Source: Porphyromonas uenonis 60-3
GTDB taxonomy: Bacteria; Bacteroidota; Bacteroidia; Bacteroidales; Porphyromonadaceae
Assembly: GCF_000174775.1 (NCBI RefSeq)
Contig: NZ_ACLR01000120.1
Coordinates: 1-64,000 of the forward strand
DNA length: 64,000 bases
Reading direction: 5' to 3'
The translations under genes and the position numbers were made by a program. The notes under the pieces were generated by a model, which saw only the letters and a list, made by a program, of their open reading frames with translations, was not told where the DNA came from and did no database searches. Shown piece by piece: positions 51,626 to 62,192 of the stretch (its first letter is position 1; every line of letters starts with the position of its first letter).

Positions 51626-52975
51626 ATCAAAACTAATAGCATAAACTTCACTCAAGGTCCGATCCGTAAGCAACTACTGCGACTGGCGGCTCCGATCGTC
51701 GCCACCTCGTTTGTCCAGATGGCGTACAACTTCACCGACATGGCGTGGCTCGGACGTCTCGGCAGTCGTGAGGTGGCCGCCGTCGGAGTCATCGGAGTGC
51801 TCCTATGGATCGCTACGTCAATCGCTCAGCTCACCAAGACCAGTGCCGAAGTGTGCGTCTCGCAGAGCCTCGGAGCTCGTAATAAACCGCTTGCGATCAA
51901 GTTCGCCCGCCACTGTACCACCTGGGCGCTCATCGTCGGGACGCTCCTAGCGCTCGTCTACCTGCTCTTTGGCTCTCCGATCGTGGGCATCTACAATCTA
52001 GAAGCGGATGTGCACCAGATGGCGCTCCGCTATCTGCGCATCGTATTGGTTGGCTTGCCAGGCTACTTCCTGACGCTCGCCATGAGTGGCATTTACAATG
52101 CGCATGGACGGAGTATGACCCCATTCAAGATCAATTCGCTGGGGCTACTCTTCAACATGATCCTTGACCCGCTACTCATCTTCGTCTGCCATCTAGGAGT
52201 CATCGGGGCAGCCCTCGCCACACTCCTCTCTCAGCTGGCCGTCTGCGCTATCCTCTACTATCGCATGCAGCACCGCGACAAGATACTGGACGGGAGCTCT
52301 ATCGTAACAAAGCTAGCGGGAGAGCAGAGCCGACGCATCTTCGCTATTGGCGTACCAGTGGTGCTACTCAACTCGCTCTTTGCGCTGATCAGCATATTTA
52401 TGGGACGCTTAGCATCTGAGCAGGGTGGCGCTATCGGCGTGGCGGTCATGACGACTGGCGGACAGCTAGAGGGCGTAACGTGGAATGCGTGCCAAGGCTT
52501 TTGCACTGCCCTAGCCACTTTCGTAGGGCACAACTATGCGGCACGTCAGTTTGACCGTGTGTGGCGTGGCTACAAGACGACGATCCTCATGACGCTGTCG
52601 ATAGGTCTCTTCGGGACGCTGCTCTTTCTCTTCCTCGGCAGGGCGTTCTTTGCGCTGATTGTGCCAGATCCTGAGACCTATATAGAGGGCGGACGATACC
52701 TGTACATCGCCAGCTTCTCCCAGCTCTTTATCATGGCGGAGATTACGACGCAGGGGCTGTTTTACGGTGTAGGACGGAGCAATACACCAGCCATAATCAG
52801 CATCGTAGGCAATCTGCTCCGCATACCGCTAGCGCTCCTACTGATATACTTGGGCTGGGGACTGCCAGCCGTCTGGTGGGCTATCTCCCTCTCATCCATC
52901 GGCAAAGGGATCACCGCCATCATCGTACTACTCACCAAGAGAGACAAACTAGCCCCAACGAACTTAGCTGCTTAA
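51626..52975 (+). CDS. MATE-family efflux transporter, probable non-ATG start, 449 aa
   Basis: This is a multidrug or toxin exporter with 12 membrane segments; the halves each begin with a MatE domain. The first ATG in frame (51719) would remove about 31 residues including part of the first helix (FTQGPIRKQLLRLAAPIVATSF). The frame is open up to a stop at 51599 and the upstream residues look conserved, but no ATG, GTG or TTG lies between. A ribosome-binding site AGAAGG (51613-51618) sits 7 bp before an ATC codon at 51626, so ATC is the most likely start. The alternative is a truncated 418-aa protein from 51719. prmA follows after 7 bp. Confidence 0.8.
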   Translation: MKTNSINFTQGPIRKQLLRLAAPIVATSFVQMAYNFTDMAWLGRLGSREVAAVGVIGVLLWIATSIAQLTKTSAEVCVSQSLGARNKPLAIKFARHCTTWALIVGTLLALVYLLFGSPIVGIYNLEADVHQMALRYLRIVLVGLPGYFLTLAMSGIYNAHGRSMTPFKINSLGLLFNMILDPLLIFVCHLGVIGAALATLLSQLAVCAILYYRMQHRDKILDGSSIVTKLAGEQSRRIFAIGVPVVLLNSLFALISIFMGRLASEQGGAIGVAVMTTGGQLEGVTWNACQGFCTALATFVGHNYAARQFDRVWRGYKTTILMTLSIGLFGTLLFLFLGRAFFALIVPDPETYIEGGRYLYIASFSQLFIMAEITTQGLFYGVGRSNTPAIISIVGNLLRIPLALLLIYLGWGLPAVWWAISLSSIGKGITAIIVLLTKRDKLAPTNLAA

Positions 52976-52982
52976 CTACGCT

Positions 52983-53900
52983 ATGTACCATCACTATACC
53001 TTTACCACGGAGCAACTCGGCGAGACGGAATGGGCGATGCCTTTGCTTGCGCAAATGCTAGCCGACTGGGGCTTCGAAAGCTTTCAGGAGGAGCCTGACA
53101 AAGGGTTGCTTCAGGCCTACATTTCCGATGACGCTTGGCGGGAGAGCAGGGAGATTGACAGCCAGCTCGCCACAGATGCGGGAGCCCTGACACTATATGA
53201 TATAGCGTGGCACTACCGCCACGAGCTGGCGCCCTCCAGTGACTGGCTGGCAGCGTGGCGCAGCACGACCTTCGAGCCGATATCGCTACGGGGGCGCATG
53301 CTGGTCACCACGCCTGAGCTGGCTCCGACACTACCAACGCATGAGCTACAGTTACTCATCGAGGCGTACAATTCGTTTGGCTCGGGCGAGCACCACACGA
53401 CTCGTATGATCCTAGAGCATCTACTCGACTACGACGTGACGGGCGCTCAAGTGATCGACATGGGGTGCGGGACGGGCATCCTCGGCATAGCGGCTCTGCT
53501 GCTCGGTGCCGACTCGCTCGTAGCGATAGACATATCGTCCGAATGCGTGACCAATACGCTACACAACCTCCAGCTCAATGGCTTCGCACCCACGGAGCGG
53601 ATCAGCGTACTACATGGTGACGCTGCGCGCCTCTCCGCCTACCCCAGCAAGGCGGATCTGCTCTTTGCCAATATCCACCGCAACATCATCCTACAGGACC
53701 TCCCCAGCTACGTAGCGGCCGTACGATCGGGTGGCGAGGTGTGGCTCAGTGGTTTCCTCCTCTCGGATCGCACAGCCATCTGCTCAGGGTTAGCCTCCGT
53801 GGGGCTAGAGATAATCGACGAAGCGACCTCCGAGGAGTGGCTCTTCGTACGAACCCGCAAAGTGCGACCAAAACAGTCACAGGATAAAGCTTCAGAGTAA
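52983..53900 (+). CDS. prmA: Ribosomal protein L11 methyltransferase PrmA, 305 aa
   Basis: PrmA methylates L11. The SAM-binding motif I, VIDMGCGTGILGIAALLLGA (cut here as MGCGTGILGIAALLLG), is near residue 160, and the catalytic region NIHRNIILQDL resembles the family NIxxNxL motif. The N-terminal substrate-recognition domain is present (about 1-85). Length is typical. It is 7 bp after the MATE gene. Confidence 0.92.
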   Translation: MYHHYTFTTEQLGETEWAMPLLAQMLADWGFESFQEEPDKGLLQAYISDDAWRESREIDSQLATDAGALTLYDIAWHYRHELAPSSDWLAAWRSTTFEPISLRGRMLVTTPELAPTLPTHELQLLIEAYNSFGSGEHHTTRMILEHLLDYDVTGAQVIDMGCGTGILGIAALLLGADSLVAIDISSECVTNTLHNLQLNGFAPTERISVLHGDAARLSAYPSKADLLFANIHRNIILQDLPSYVAAVRSGGEVWLSGFLLSDRTAICSGLASVGLEIIDEATSEEWLFVRTRKVRPKQSQDKASE

Positions 53901-53929
53901 AGGATGAGAGATTATCCTCGCATTTTCTG

Positions 53930-53937
53930 TATCTTTG
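53930..53937 (+). promoter_or_regulatory. -7 element of gyrB
   Basis: TATCTTTG lies 83 bp upstream of gyrB. No good -33 TTG is seen. Confidence 0.55.
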
Positions 53938-53957
53938 TACTGTTCAAGATTAGATAG

Positions 53958-55994
<2,037 letters not shown>

Positions 55995-56003
55995 CGCCTA
56001 ACT

Positions 56004-56849
56004 ATGGAAACCAAGCGTGTTGCCGCCCTAACGATGGTGCGCAACGATGACTTTTACCTGCGCCGGTGGACGGCTTACTACGGGCGAGAGCTGGGCGAGG
56101 AGCACCTCTACATCTATCTAGATGGCAAGGATCAGCCCCTACCCGACTGGTGCCCGCAAGCTACGGTCGTGGCGGTGGATAAGATCCAAGGACAGGTAGT
56201 CTCTGCCGAGAAGGAGCGACTAGCCTTCCTCTCGGAGCGCGCCAAGGAGCTACTCACCACGGGAGGCTACGACCTCGTCATCGGAGTCGATGCCGACGAA
56301 ATACTTGTCGTCGACCCACTCGTTGGCATGGGACTCAAGGAGTACCTGAGCCAAATCCAGGTAGGCGTCAGCGTCTCAGGATTAGGCGTCGATGTAGGAC
56401 AGCATCTAGAGAAGGAGGACGACATCCGAGAGGATAGCCCCTTCCTCCAGCAGCGTCACTACGCACGGCTATCGACACGCTACACCAAGCCTTGCGTCAT
56501 CGCTCAGCCAGTCGTCTGGGGATCGGGCTTTCATCGTATCAAAGGGCACAACTTCACCATTGATCCGCAGCTCTACCTCTTTCACTTCGGCTACTTTGAC
56601 ATGAAGCGTATCGAGGCTCGCTTTGCCGATCCCGACCGACGAGAGGCGGGCTGGACCAAACATATCGCTAAGCGATCGAAGACTATCCAGCAGGTGACCA
56701 ATCATAAGGCTCGTCCGTGGGACAGTACGACAAGACTAGCCCGCAAGCTCCAGACTTATATACGTCCCCCTTATGCGTGGAATAAGCCCGCCATGCTGGG
56801 ACTCTGTCTCATCGTCGAGATACCCGAGCGCTTTCACGACACAGTCTGA
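56004..56849 (+). CDS. Glycosyltransferase family 2-like protein, 281 aa
   Basis: This protein resembles the PF13704-type glycosyltransferases. The start MVRNDDFYLRRWTAYYGRELG and the metal site VIGVDADEIL (DxD near residue 93) are typical. No membrane segment is seen. The acceptor is unknown. It lies 9 bp after gyrB and 23 bp before the next transferase, so it may be cotranscribed with gyrB or with the glycan genes. Confidence 0.8.
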   Translation: METKRVAALTMVRNDDFYLRRWTAYYGRELGEEHLYIYLDGKDQPLPDWCPQATVVAVDKIQGQVVSAEKERLAFLSERAKELLTTGGYDLVIGVDADEILVVDPLVGMGLKEYLSQIQVGVSVSGLGVDVGQHLEKEDDIREDSPFLQQRHYARLSTRYTKPCVIAQPVVWGSGFHRIKGHNFTIDPQLYLFHFGYFDMKRIEARFADPDRREAGWTKHIAKRSKTIQQVTNHKARPWDSTTRLARKLQTYIRPPYAWNKPAMLGLCLIVEIPERFHDTV

Positions 56850-56872
56850 AACATATACGTAGTCCATCTCTT

Positions 56873-57889
56873 ATGCCCAAGATCTCTGTCATCATCCCCG
56901 TATACAATGTAGAGAAGTACCTGCGACGCTGTCTAGATAGCGTCCTAGCGCAGACCTTCACCGACTGGGAGGCTATCTGTGTCAATGACGGGAGCCCTGA
57001 CAATAGTGCGCAGATCCTAGCGGAGTACGCCGAGAGAGACCCACGCTTTAAGATCGTTACGAAGGCGAATGGAGGACTATCCGATGCCCGCAACGCAGGT
57101 ATGGCCGTGGCTAAGGGAACTTTTATCAACTTCTTGGACTCAGACGATCTGATCCATCCTCAGACCTTTGAGATCGCCTATGCCCTAGTCGAGCAAGAGG
57201 ATGCCGACATCGTCTCTTGGTACAAAGATCCACTCTTTCGTCCACGCCTACTCGTACGTCATGCGCTAGGCTTTAACATAGATAATACGATGCCTTGCGG
57301 ACTCAAGCGTAGATTTTCGCTAGACGAGGTCAAGTACTACACGACCGACGACATCTTCGCTCATGTAACGGAGTACAGCCATACGAGGATTGAGTACCCG
57401 ATCAAGCACTTCTACGTGTGGCGCCACTTACTTCGTAGGAGTTTGGTGCAGGATGTGCCCTTTCTCAAAGGGGTTATCTTCGAAGACTTCCCCTGGTGGA
57501 GCGAGGTGATTCTCAAGAATCCTCGGACGGTAATCACGGATCTGCCCTTTTACTACTACTTTCCCAATATAGGCTCCATAGACCGATCCTCTAGTCGGAC
57601 CAAGAAGATCAAAAACTGGATCCAAGGCTTGGAGCACAGCTATCAGCTCTATGAGGAGCGAGCCACGCCCTACCAAAAAGAGCACTGGCAGCGTGAGTGC
57701 ATGTGGGCTATGATCACTTATCGTATCGCTCACAAGCTAGAGCAGCGTGTCACCGAGCCTGAAGATCGGCGAGAGCTTGCTCAGGCTCTGAGTCGTCTGA
57801 ACGAGCTGGGGACATTTGACAATCCCTTTACGATTGAAGGAGTCAAGGCTCGTCAGCGGATTCTTCGCTTCATCAGCAAATACCAGTAG
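56873..57889 (+). CDS. Glycosyltransferase family 2, 338 aa
   Basis: The GT-A fold signature MPKISVIIPVYNVEKYLRRC opens the protein, with NDGSPDNS and the DxD in NFLDSDD (about residue 89). The C-terminal half is helical. The sugar donor cannot be named. The neighbours suggest assembly of a surface polysaccharide or LPS part. Confidence 0.9.
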   Translation: MPKISVIIPVYNVEKYLRRCLDSVLAQTFTDWEAICVNDGSPDNSAQILAEYAERDPRFKIVTKANGGLSDARNAGMAVAKGTFINFLDSDDLIHPQTFEIAYALVEQEDADIVSWYKDPLFRPRLLVRHALGFNIDNTMPCGLKRRFSLDEVKYYTTDDIFAHVTEYSHTRIEYPIKHFYVWRHLLRRSLVQDVPFLKGVIFEDFPWWSEVILKNPRTVITDLPFYYYFPNIGSIDRSSSRTKKIKNWIQGLEHSYQLYEERATPYQKEHWQRECMWAMITYRIAHKLEQRVTEPEDRRELAQALSRLNELGTFDNPFTIEGVKARQRILRFISKYQ

Positions 57890-57910
57890 TCATCTAGTCG
57901 TGATGGTGAG

Positions 57911-59020
57911 ATGAATATAGCTTTCTTCAACTGGTATGCGATCGATCTGCTCTTTAGTGGCATCGAGAAGGTCTCTCATCGAGTAGCCACGGCTCTAGAG
58001 GAGCGAGGACACCATCTCTGCTATGTTTGTGTGGATAGTTGGGGGAAGACCGCTCTTCAGAAAAACACCTTCATACTACCTAATGCCTCTAAGATCGAGG
58101 CTGAGGAAAACCGCATAGCGCTGAGAGACTTCCTGCGCTCTCACGACGTGTCCGTCTTAGTCTCACACTCTGCCTATAGTCGTAGGTTAGCTGGCATGCT
58201 CCGTGAGGCTACCTATGAGGCAGGAGCCAAGCTCGTACAGGTACTACACACCACCCCCGACTCCTATCACTACAGGTACTGGCAGTGCAAAGTGGTCAAT
58301 CGAGCTGTCAGAGCCTTTATGAATCGCAAATGGGGTAACTCGTGGAGTAAGATCTATAGTCTCTCCGATGCTTTTGTCGTGCTGTGCCAGCCTAGCGCAG
58401 AGTTCATCACACGGATTGCGCATATCCAAGATCCCTCAAAGTTTGCCGTCATACACAATGCCAATACCTATCTACCCACAGAGCTAGCCCCCGCCTACGA
58501 CAAGGAGCCTATCGTCCTCTACGTCGGGCGCCTCGTCAAGGGTAAAGGCATCGAGCACATCCCCACTATCTGGCGTCAGGTCTCAGCGCAGCATCCCGAC
58601 TGGCGACTGGTCGTACTCGGTGATGGTCCCTACCGAGCCACTCTAGAGAAAGCACAACTAGCGAACTGTGACATCTTAGGGACTCAAGAGCCAAAACCTT
58701 ACTACGAGCGGGCTGCTATCTCAATCTTGACCAGCAATGCCGAGGGGTGGTCGATGGTACTCACGGAGGCTATGCAGCATGGGGTCGTACCCGTTGCTTT
58801 TGACTCCTTTCTAGCCACTGGAGTAGTCCTAGACGAGGGGCGTGCTGGCGTACTAGTACCGCCGTTTGATCTAAACCTCTTTGCTCAGGAGGTCTCCTCG
58901 CTAATAGCAGATAGCGATAGACGCACCGCTATGGCAGAGCACGCTAGAAGGTACGTGCAGGCCTTTGATATAGACCATATTATTGCGGACTGGGAGAGAC
59001 TCTTCGAGAGATTGTCATAA
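57911..59020 (+). CDS. Glycosyltransferase family 4, 369 aa
   Basis: The GT-B fold has an N-terminal domain (FNWYAIDLLFSGIEKVSHRVATAL) and a C-terminal domain with VLYVGRLVKGKGIEHIP and the E-x7-E-type motif NAEGWSMVLTEAMQHG near residue 277. The sugar donor is not determined. It starts 21 bp after the GT2 gene. Confidence 0.88.
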   Translation: MNIAFFNWYAIDLLFSGIEKVSHRVATALEERGHHLCYVCVDSWGKTALQKNTFILPNASKIEAEENRIALRDFLRSHDVSVLVSHSAYSRRLAGMLREATYEAGAKLVQVLHTTPDSYHYRYWQCKVVNRAVRAFMNRKWGNSWSKIYSLSDAFVVLCQPSAEFITRIAHIQDPSKFAVIHNANTYLPTELAPAYDKEPIVLYVGRLVKGKGIEHIPTIWRQVSAQHPDWRLVVLGDGPYRATLEKAQLANCDILGTQEPKPYYERAAISILTSNAEGWSMVLTEAMQHGVVPVAFDSFLATGVVLDEGRAGVLVPPFDLNLFAQEVSSLIADSDRRTAMAEHARRYVQAFDIDHIIADWERLFERLS

Positions 59021-59075
59021 TCAGTAGAGTCTGGAACACGCTACACCAAATCCGAACTTAAAGCTTCTATAGAGG

Positions 59076-61076
59076 ATGATTATAACCAAATCACGCTGGA
59101 TCGCGATAGCCTCTCATACACTCCTGGCGATCGTAGTCATGCAGCTGTGCCGATTGCTCTACTTCTTCTACAATCAGTCCTTCTTCCCTTCGGTAGACGG
59201 CTGGCAGTTGCTCCGCCTCATGCAGGGAGGCTACATACTAGACATGGTCGCCATCGCATATGGCCTGCTCCTCTACTACCTCATGATGATCGTAGGGGCT
59301 TACCTACCTAGACGGGTTGAGATGAGTCGCTGGTATCGCTGGGTACGCCATGTAGCATACGTCTTGCCACTAGGGGTCTTCATCTTCCTCAACGTGTCAG
59401 ACACGGGCTACTATCCGTTCGTCCTGAGGCGAGCCAATAGTGACATCTTCCGAGAGTTCCAGGGGAAGAGCATGTTTAGCTTCTACAAAGACTTCGTCGT
59501 AGAGTTTTGGCCTCTGACGATAGCCTTTTTAGTCTTGCTAGCTCTCACCATCGCTGGTTACTGGCTGGTGCAGTATCAGCGCAAGGAGCGCTCCTCTCGT
59601 CGCTCTTATTGGGTAGACGCATCCTGTACTCTAGGGATGGTCATCTTCCTCTTTTTCAGTATGCGAGGCAGTTGGGACCTTTACAGCAAGCCTGTATCCA
59701 CGCTACACTTCTTCTCTTACGCCACAGATCCAGAGCAATTTCCCTTACTGCAAAACACGCCTGTAGCCTTGACAAAAGATGTGGCTACACGGCAACTCTT
59801 CACCTTCTACACAGACGAAGAGCTCCCGACCATCTTCACGCCCTACTATCAGGCGGCACCGCTCTCTGAGAGCGACACGCTCTTTGGCTCCATGCAGGGG
59901 CGCAACGTCGTCGTCATCATCTTAGAGAGTATGGCGCGAGAGTACACTGGCTACCTTAATAGATATATCGACGGGTATCCGAGCTACACCCCTTACCTCG
60001 ATAGCTTGATGCCACACACGCTCTATGCGCAGTACGGCTTTGCCTCTGGCAAGCGCTCGGTTGAGTCCTTTCCCTCCATCTTTGTCTCGCTACCCTCGTT
60101 TGGGGGTACCTTTGATGACGAGGCATTTACTATGGACAACTACCAGCACTTCGACTCCTACGACACGGGGCTACCGCTATCACTAGGAGACAATGGCTAT
60201 CACCTCAAGTTTTACCACGGTGACGAGGCGGGGGCTATGGGCTTCTACTCATTTCTCAACCGCCTAGGTGTCCAGGATCAATACACCGCTCAGGACTACC
60301 TAGCAGCACATCCCGATGAGTCTAGTGCTAAGGTCGGTACATGGGGTATACACGACCTGCCCTTCGAGCAGGCCATGGCGAAAGATCTGAAGTCGCTCCA
60401 GGAGCCCTTTGGAGCCTTCTTCTTTTCGCTATCTAATCATAGTCCGTTTAGTATGCCCAAGGGATATAAGGGACACTTGAAGAAAGGCACCCTCCCGATC
60501 CATCAGACGGCTCAATATGCGGATGAAGCTCTCCGAGAGTTTTTCGAGCGGGTCAAAGAGGAGCCGTGGTATCGTAACACGCTCTTCGTCATCACGGCAG
60601 ACCATACCAGCCTCAGCGACCAACCTCTATATGCCAACTTAGCGGGACATGCTGCAGCGCCTATCTTATTTTTCGACCCGCAGGGCAAGCTACAAGGAGA
60701 GGTCAGCGACTATGTCGTGCAGCACATAGATATCCTCCCCACCCTCCTCTACCTGCTCGGTATCACGGAGCCTGTACTGAGCTACGGGAGTAACATCTTC
60801 GACCAGCAGGCAGAGCACTATGCGCTCAACTTCTATCACAACCAGTACCTCTTCTTCACGAAGGCGCTCACGCTCACGATGACCGCTGATGGTCAGGTCA
60901 CTGTCAAGGCGCCCGCAGCCTACCTGCAGACGGAGCCCAGTCGTGCCACCGCCCCCACATCGTCAGCGGTAAAGCACTACACGGCACTCTTTAAGGCAAT
61001 CGTGCAGGACTACAACAATCGTGTCCTCAAGAGCTCCTTCTCCATCAGAGATGTGACCCCAAAGTCGTCAGACTAG
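59076..61076 (+). CDS. LTA-synthase-like membrane sulfatase-fold transferase, 666 aa
   Basis: Five membrane segments (about residues 8-28, 50-72, 92-108, 150-170 and 186-202) precede an extracytoplasmic alkaline-phosphatase-fold domain. Likely catalytic residues are the Glu of ILESMARE (near 285), Ser328 in SGKRSVESF in the nucleophile position (Thr in LtaS) and D509-H510 in TADHTS. In Gram-positives this family makes lipoteichoic acid. In Bacteroidota such enzymes probably transfer phospho-groups such as phosphoethanolamine or glycerol phosphate onto lipid A or glycans. Next to three glycosyltransferases, a surface-glycan decoration role is likely. Confidence 0.82.
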   Translation: MIITKSRWIAIASHTLLAIVVMQLCRLLYFFYNQSFFPSVDGWQLLRLMQGGYILDMVAIAYGLLLYYLMMIVGAYLPRRVEMSRWYRWVRHVAYVLPLGVFIFLNVSDTGYYPFVLRRANSDIFREFQGKSMFSFYKDFVVEFWPLTIAFLVLLALTIAGYWLVQYQRKERSSRRSYWVDASCTLGMVIFLFFSMRGSWDLYSKPVSTLHFFSYATDPEQFPLLQNTPVALTKDVATRQLFTFYTDEELPTIFTPYYQAAPLSESDTLFGSMQGRNVVVIILESMAREYTGYLNRYIDGYPSYTPYLDSLMPHTLYAQYGFASGKRSVESFPSIFVSLPSFGGTFDDEAFTMDNYQHFDSYDTGLPLSLGDNGYHLKFYHGDEAGAMGFYSFLNRLGVQDQYTAQDYLAAHPDESSAKVGTWGIHDLPFEQAMAKDLKSLQEPFGAFFFSLSNHSPFSMPKGYKGHLKKGTLPIHQTAQYADEALREFFERVKEEPWYRNTLFVITADHTSLSDQPLYANLAGHAAAPILFFDPQGKLQGEVSDYVVQHIDILPTLLYLLGITEPVLSYGSNIFDQQAEHYALNFYHNQYLFFTKALTLTMTADGQVTVKAPAAYLQTEPSRATAPTSSAVKHYTALFKAIVQDYNNRVLKSSFSIRDVTPKSSD

Positions 61077-61212
61077 CACTGTTCATCACACTCTATCAAG
61101 CTTAGCCTTTGTGGTAACCATTGTCAGCACAGAAGGAGCTGTTCTTAGTCTATTCTTATTGTGTTTTGCTCTGCCAGTAAGGTGATCGTTTGATCAATTG
61201 ATATTTAGTTGC

Positions 61213-61220
61213 TACCTTTG
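61213..61220 (+). promoter_or_regulatory. Promoter-like segment P1 in the gyrA upstream region
   Basis: TACCTTTG sits in the context TAGTTGCTACCTTTGC followed by GCAAGAGGAGAAGT, related to P2 and P3. Confidence 0.45.
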
Positions 61221-61462
61221 CTAGCAAGAGGAGAAGTCAATGGTGCGCGATAACTTCAAGCCGACACTCTTCTTGAATAAGGCGTTGAACTTCTATCCCT
61301 CCCGAGTACGAAATCGGAAGTTATTAGTTCTTCGCCTTATCTTCGTTTATGTGGGAACTTGATTTTACGCTCAGCAGATTCCGCAAGTATCGTATCAAGT
61401 ATGCGTTTGTAAGTAGAATCCACAGCAAGCCCGGGCTGACACCTGATATAGGATGACTTTAT

Positions 61463-61660
61463 CAACGGCACTATCAAGGAAATCGGACAATTCCTCGGTG
61501 GAGCTTTTTGATTATCCAGCGAGGAAACGAAAAATTCATCGGAACTTCGAAATCTTTCTTCCGAAGTTTCATTTCATTCTTCCGAACTTTTATTTCGGCC
61601 CTCCGTGGGGAATTTTCATTTGCTCCGTGAAGATTTCCGATTTTCTCGGGAGAGATTGCA
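61463..61660 (-). repeat. Family 2 palindrome block, copy D (inverted; 21-bp period, 3 units)
   Basis: Read on the reverse strand the units lie at 61582-61589, 61561-61568 and 61540-61547, exactly 21 bp apart. Flanks match copy B: CACCGAGGAATTGTCCG with TTTCCTTGATAGTG on one side and ATCGGAAATCTTCACGGAGC on the other. It lies in the 1.1 kb gap before gyrA; the rest of 61077-61462 shows nothing apart from P1. Confidence 0.88.
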
Positions 61661-61724
61661 CTTGAGGATGGAAATAGAAGGAGATCGTCCCGCCTCTCTA
61701 TTTGCTTATTTCTGATATAGTTGT

Positions 61725-61732
61725 TACCTTTG
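61725..61732 (+). promoter_or_regulatory. Promoter-like segment P2 in the gyrA upstream region
   Basis: TACCTTTG sits in the context ATAGTTGTTACCTTTGC followed by AACAAGAACGG. It is the same local pattern as P1 and P3. Confidence 0.5.
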
Positions 61733-61786
61733 CAACAAGAACGGTGAGATTGCTCGAAAGAGTAATCGCGCCACTCTTCCGTCTGA

Positions 61787-61822
61787 AAGTCTCTTGCTGG
61801 CGGTCGTATTTTAAAGAGACTT
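61787..61822 (+). other. Hairpin between P2 and P3
   Basis: A 9-bp perfect inverted repeat, AAGTCTCTT (61787-61795) and AAGAGACTT (61814-61822), has an 18-nt loop. No T-run follows, so it is not a classical terminator. It may act in the leader of P2 transcripts. Confidence 0.45.
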
Positions 61823-61877
61823 GCGGAGTCTATGTACTCTGCTCTAGTGGTTATTTTACCATTTGAAGTATAGTTAC

Positions 61878-61885
61878 TATCTTCG
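61878..61885 (+). promoter_or_regulatory. Promoter-like segment P3 in the gyrA upstream region
   Basis: TATCTTCG sits in the context ATAGTTACTATCTTCGC followed by ACCAAGAGGGAGAAGT. It is nearest to gyrA, giving a leader of about 300 nt. The leader 61886-62192 holds no convincing ORF. Confidence 0.5.
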
Positions 61886-62192
61886 CACCAAGAGGGAGAA
61901 GTTTCTGAAGTCAGTCTTACTCACAGTCGTAGAACCAGAGCGGAGCATTCAGATACTTCTCCTTTGTCTTTTATAGAAGTCTAGAAGCCCAGGACGTAAG
62001 TCTTCTGCCGAGCATCTTACTGAGGCGGATAGAGATATTTTTCGTAACTTAGCCTTCTGAAAGTAGAGGTCTCTCTAAAGCTGTCAGCCCGACTAGTGGC
62101 ACCAGCTGAGTGAGCATGGCTGACGAGGAGGAATTGGATCTGAGTGCGTCTGCCAGCCTCTACGACCAAGCGAATAAAACACAATTGACTCT

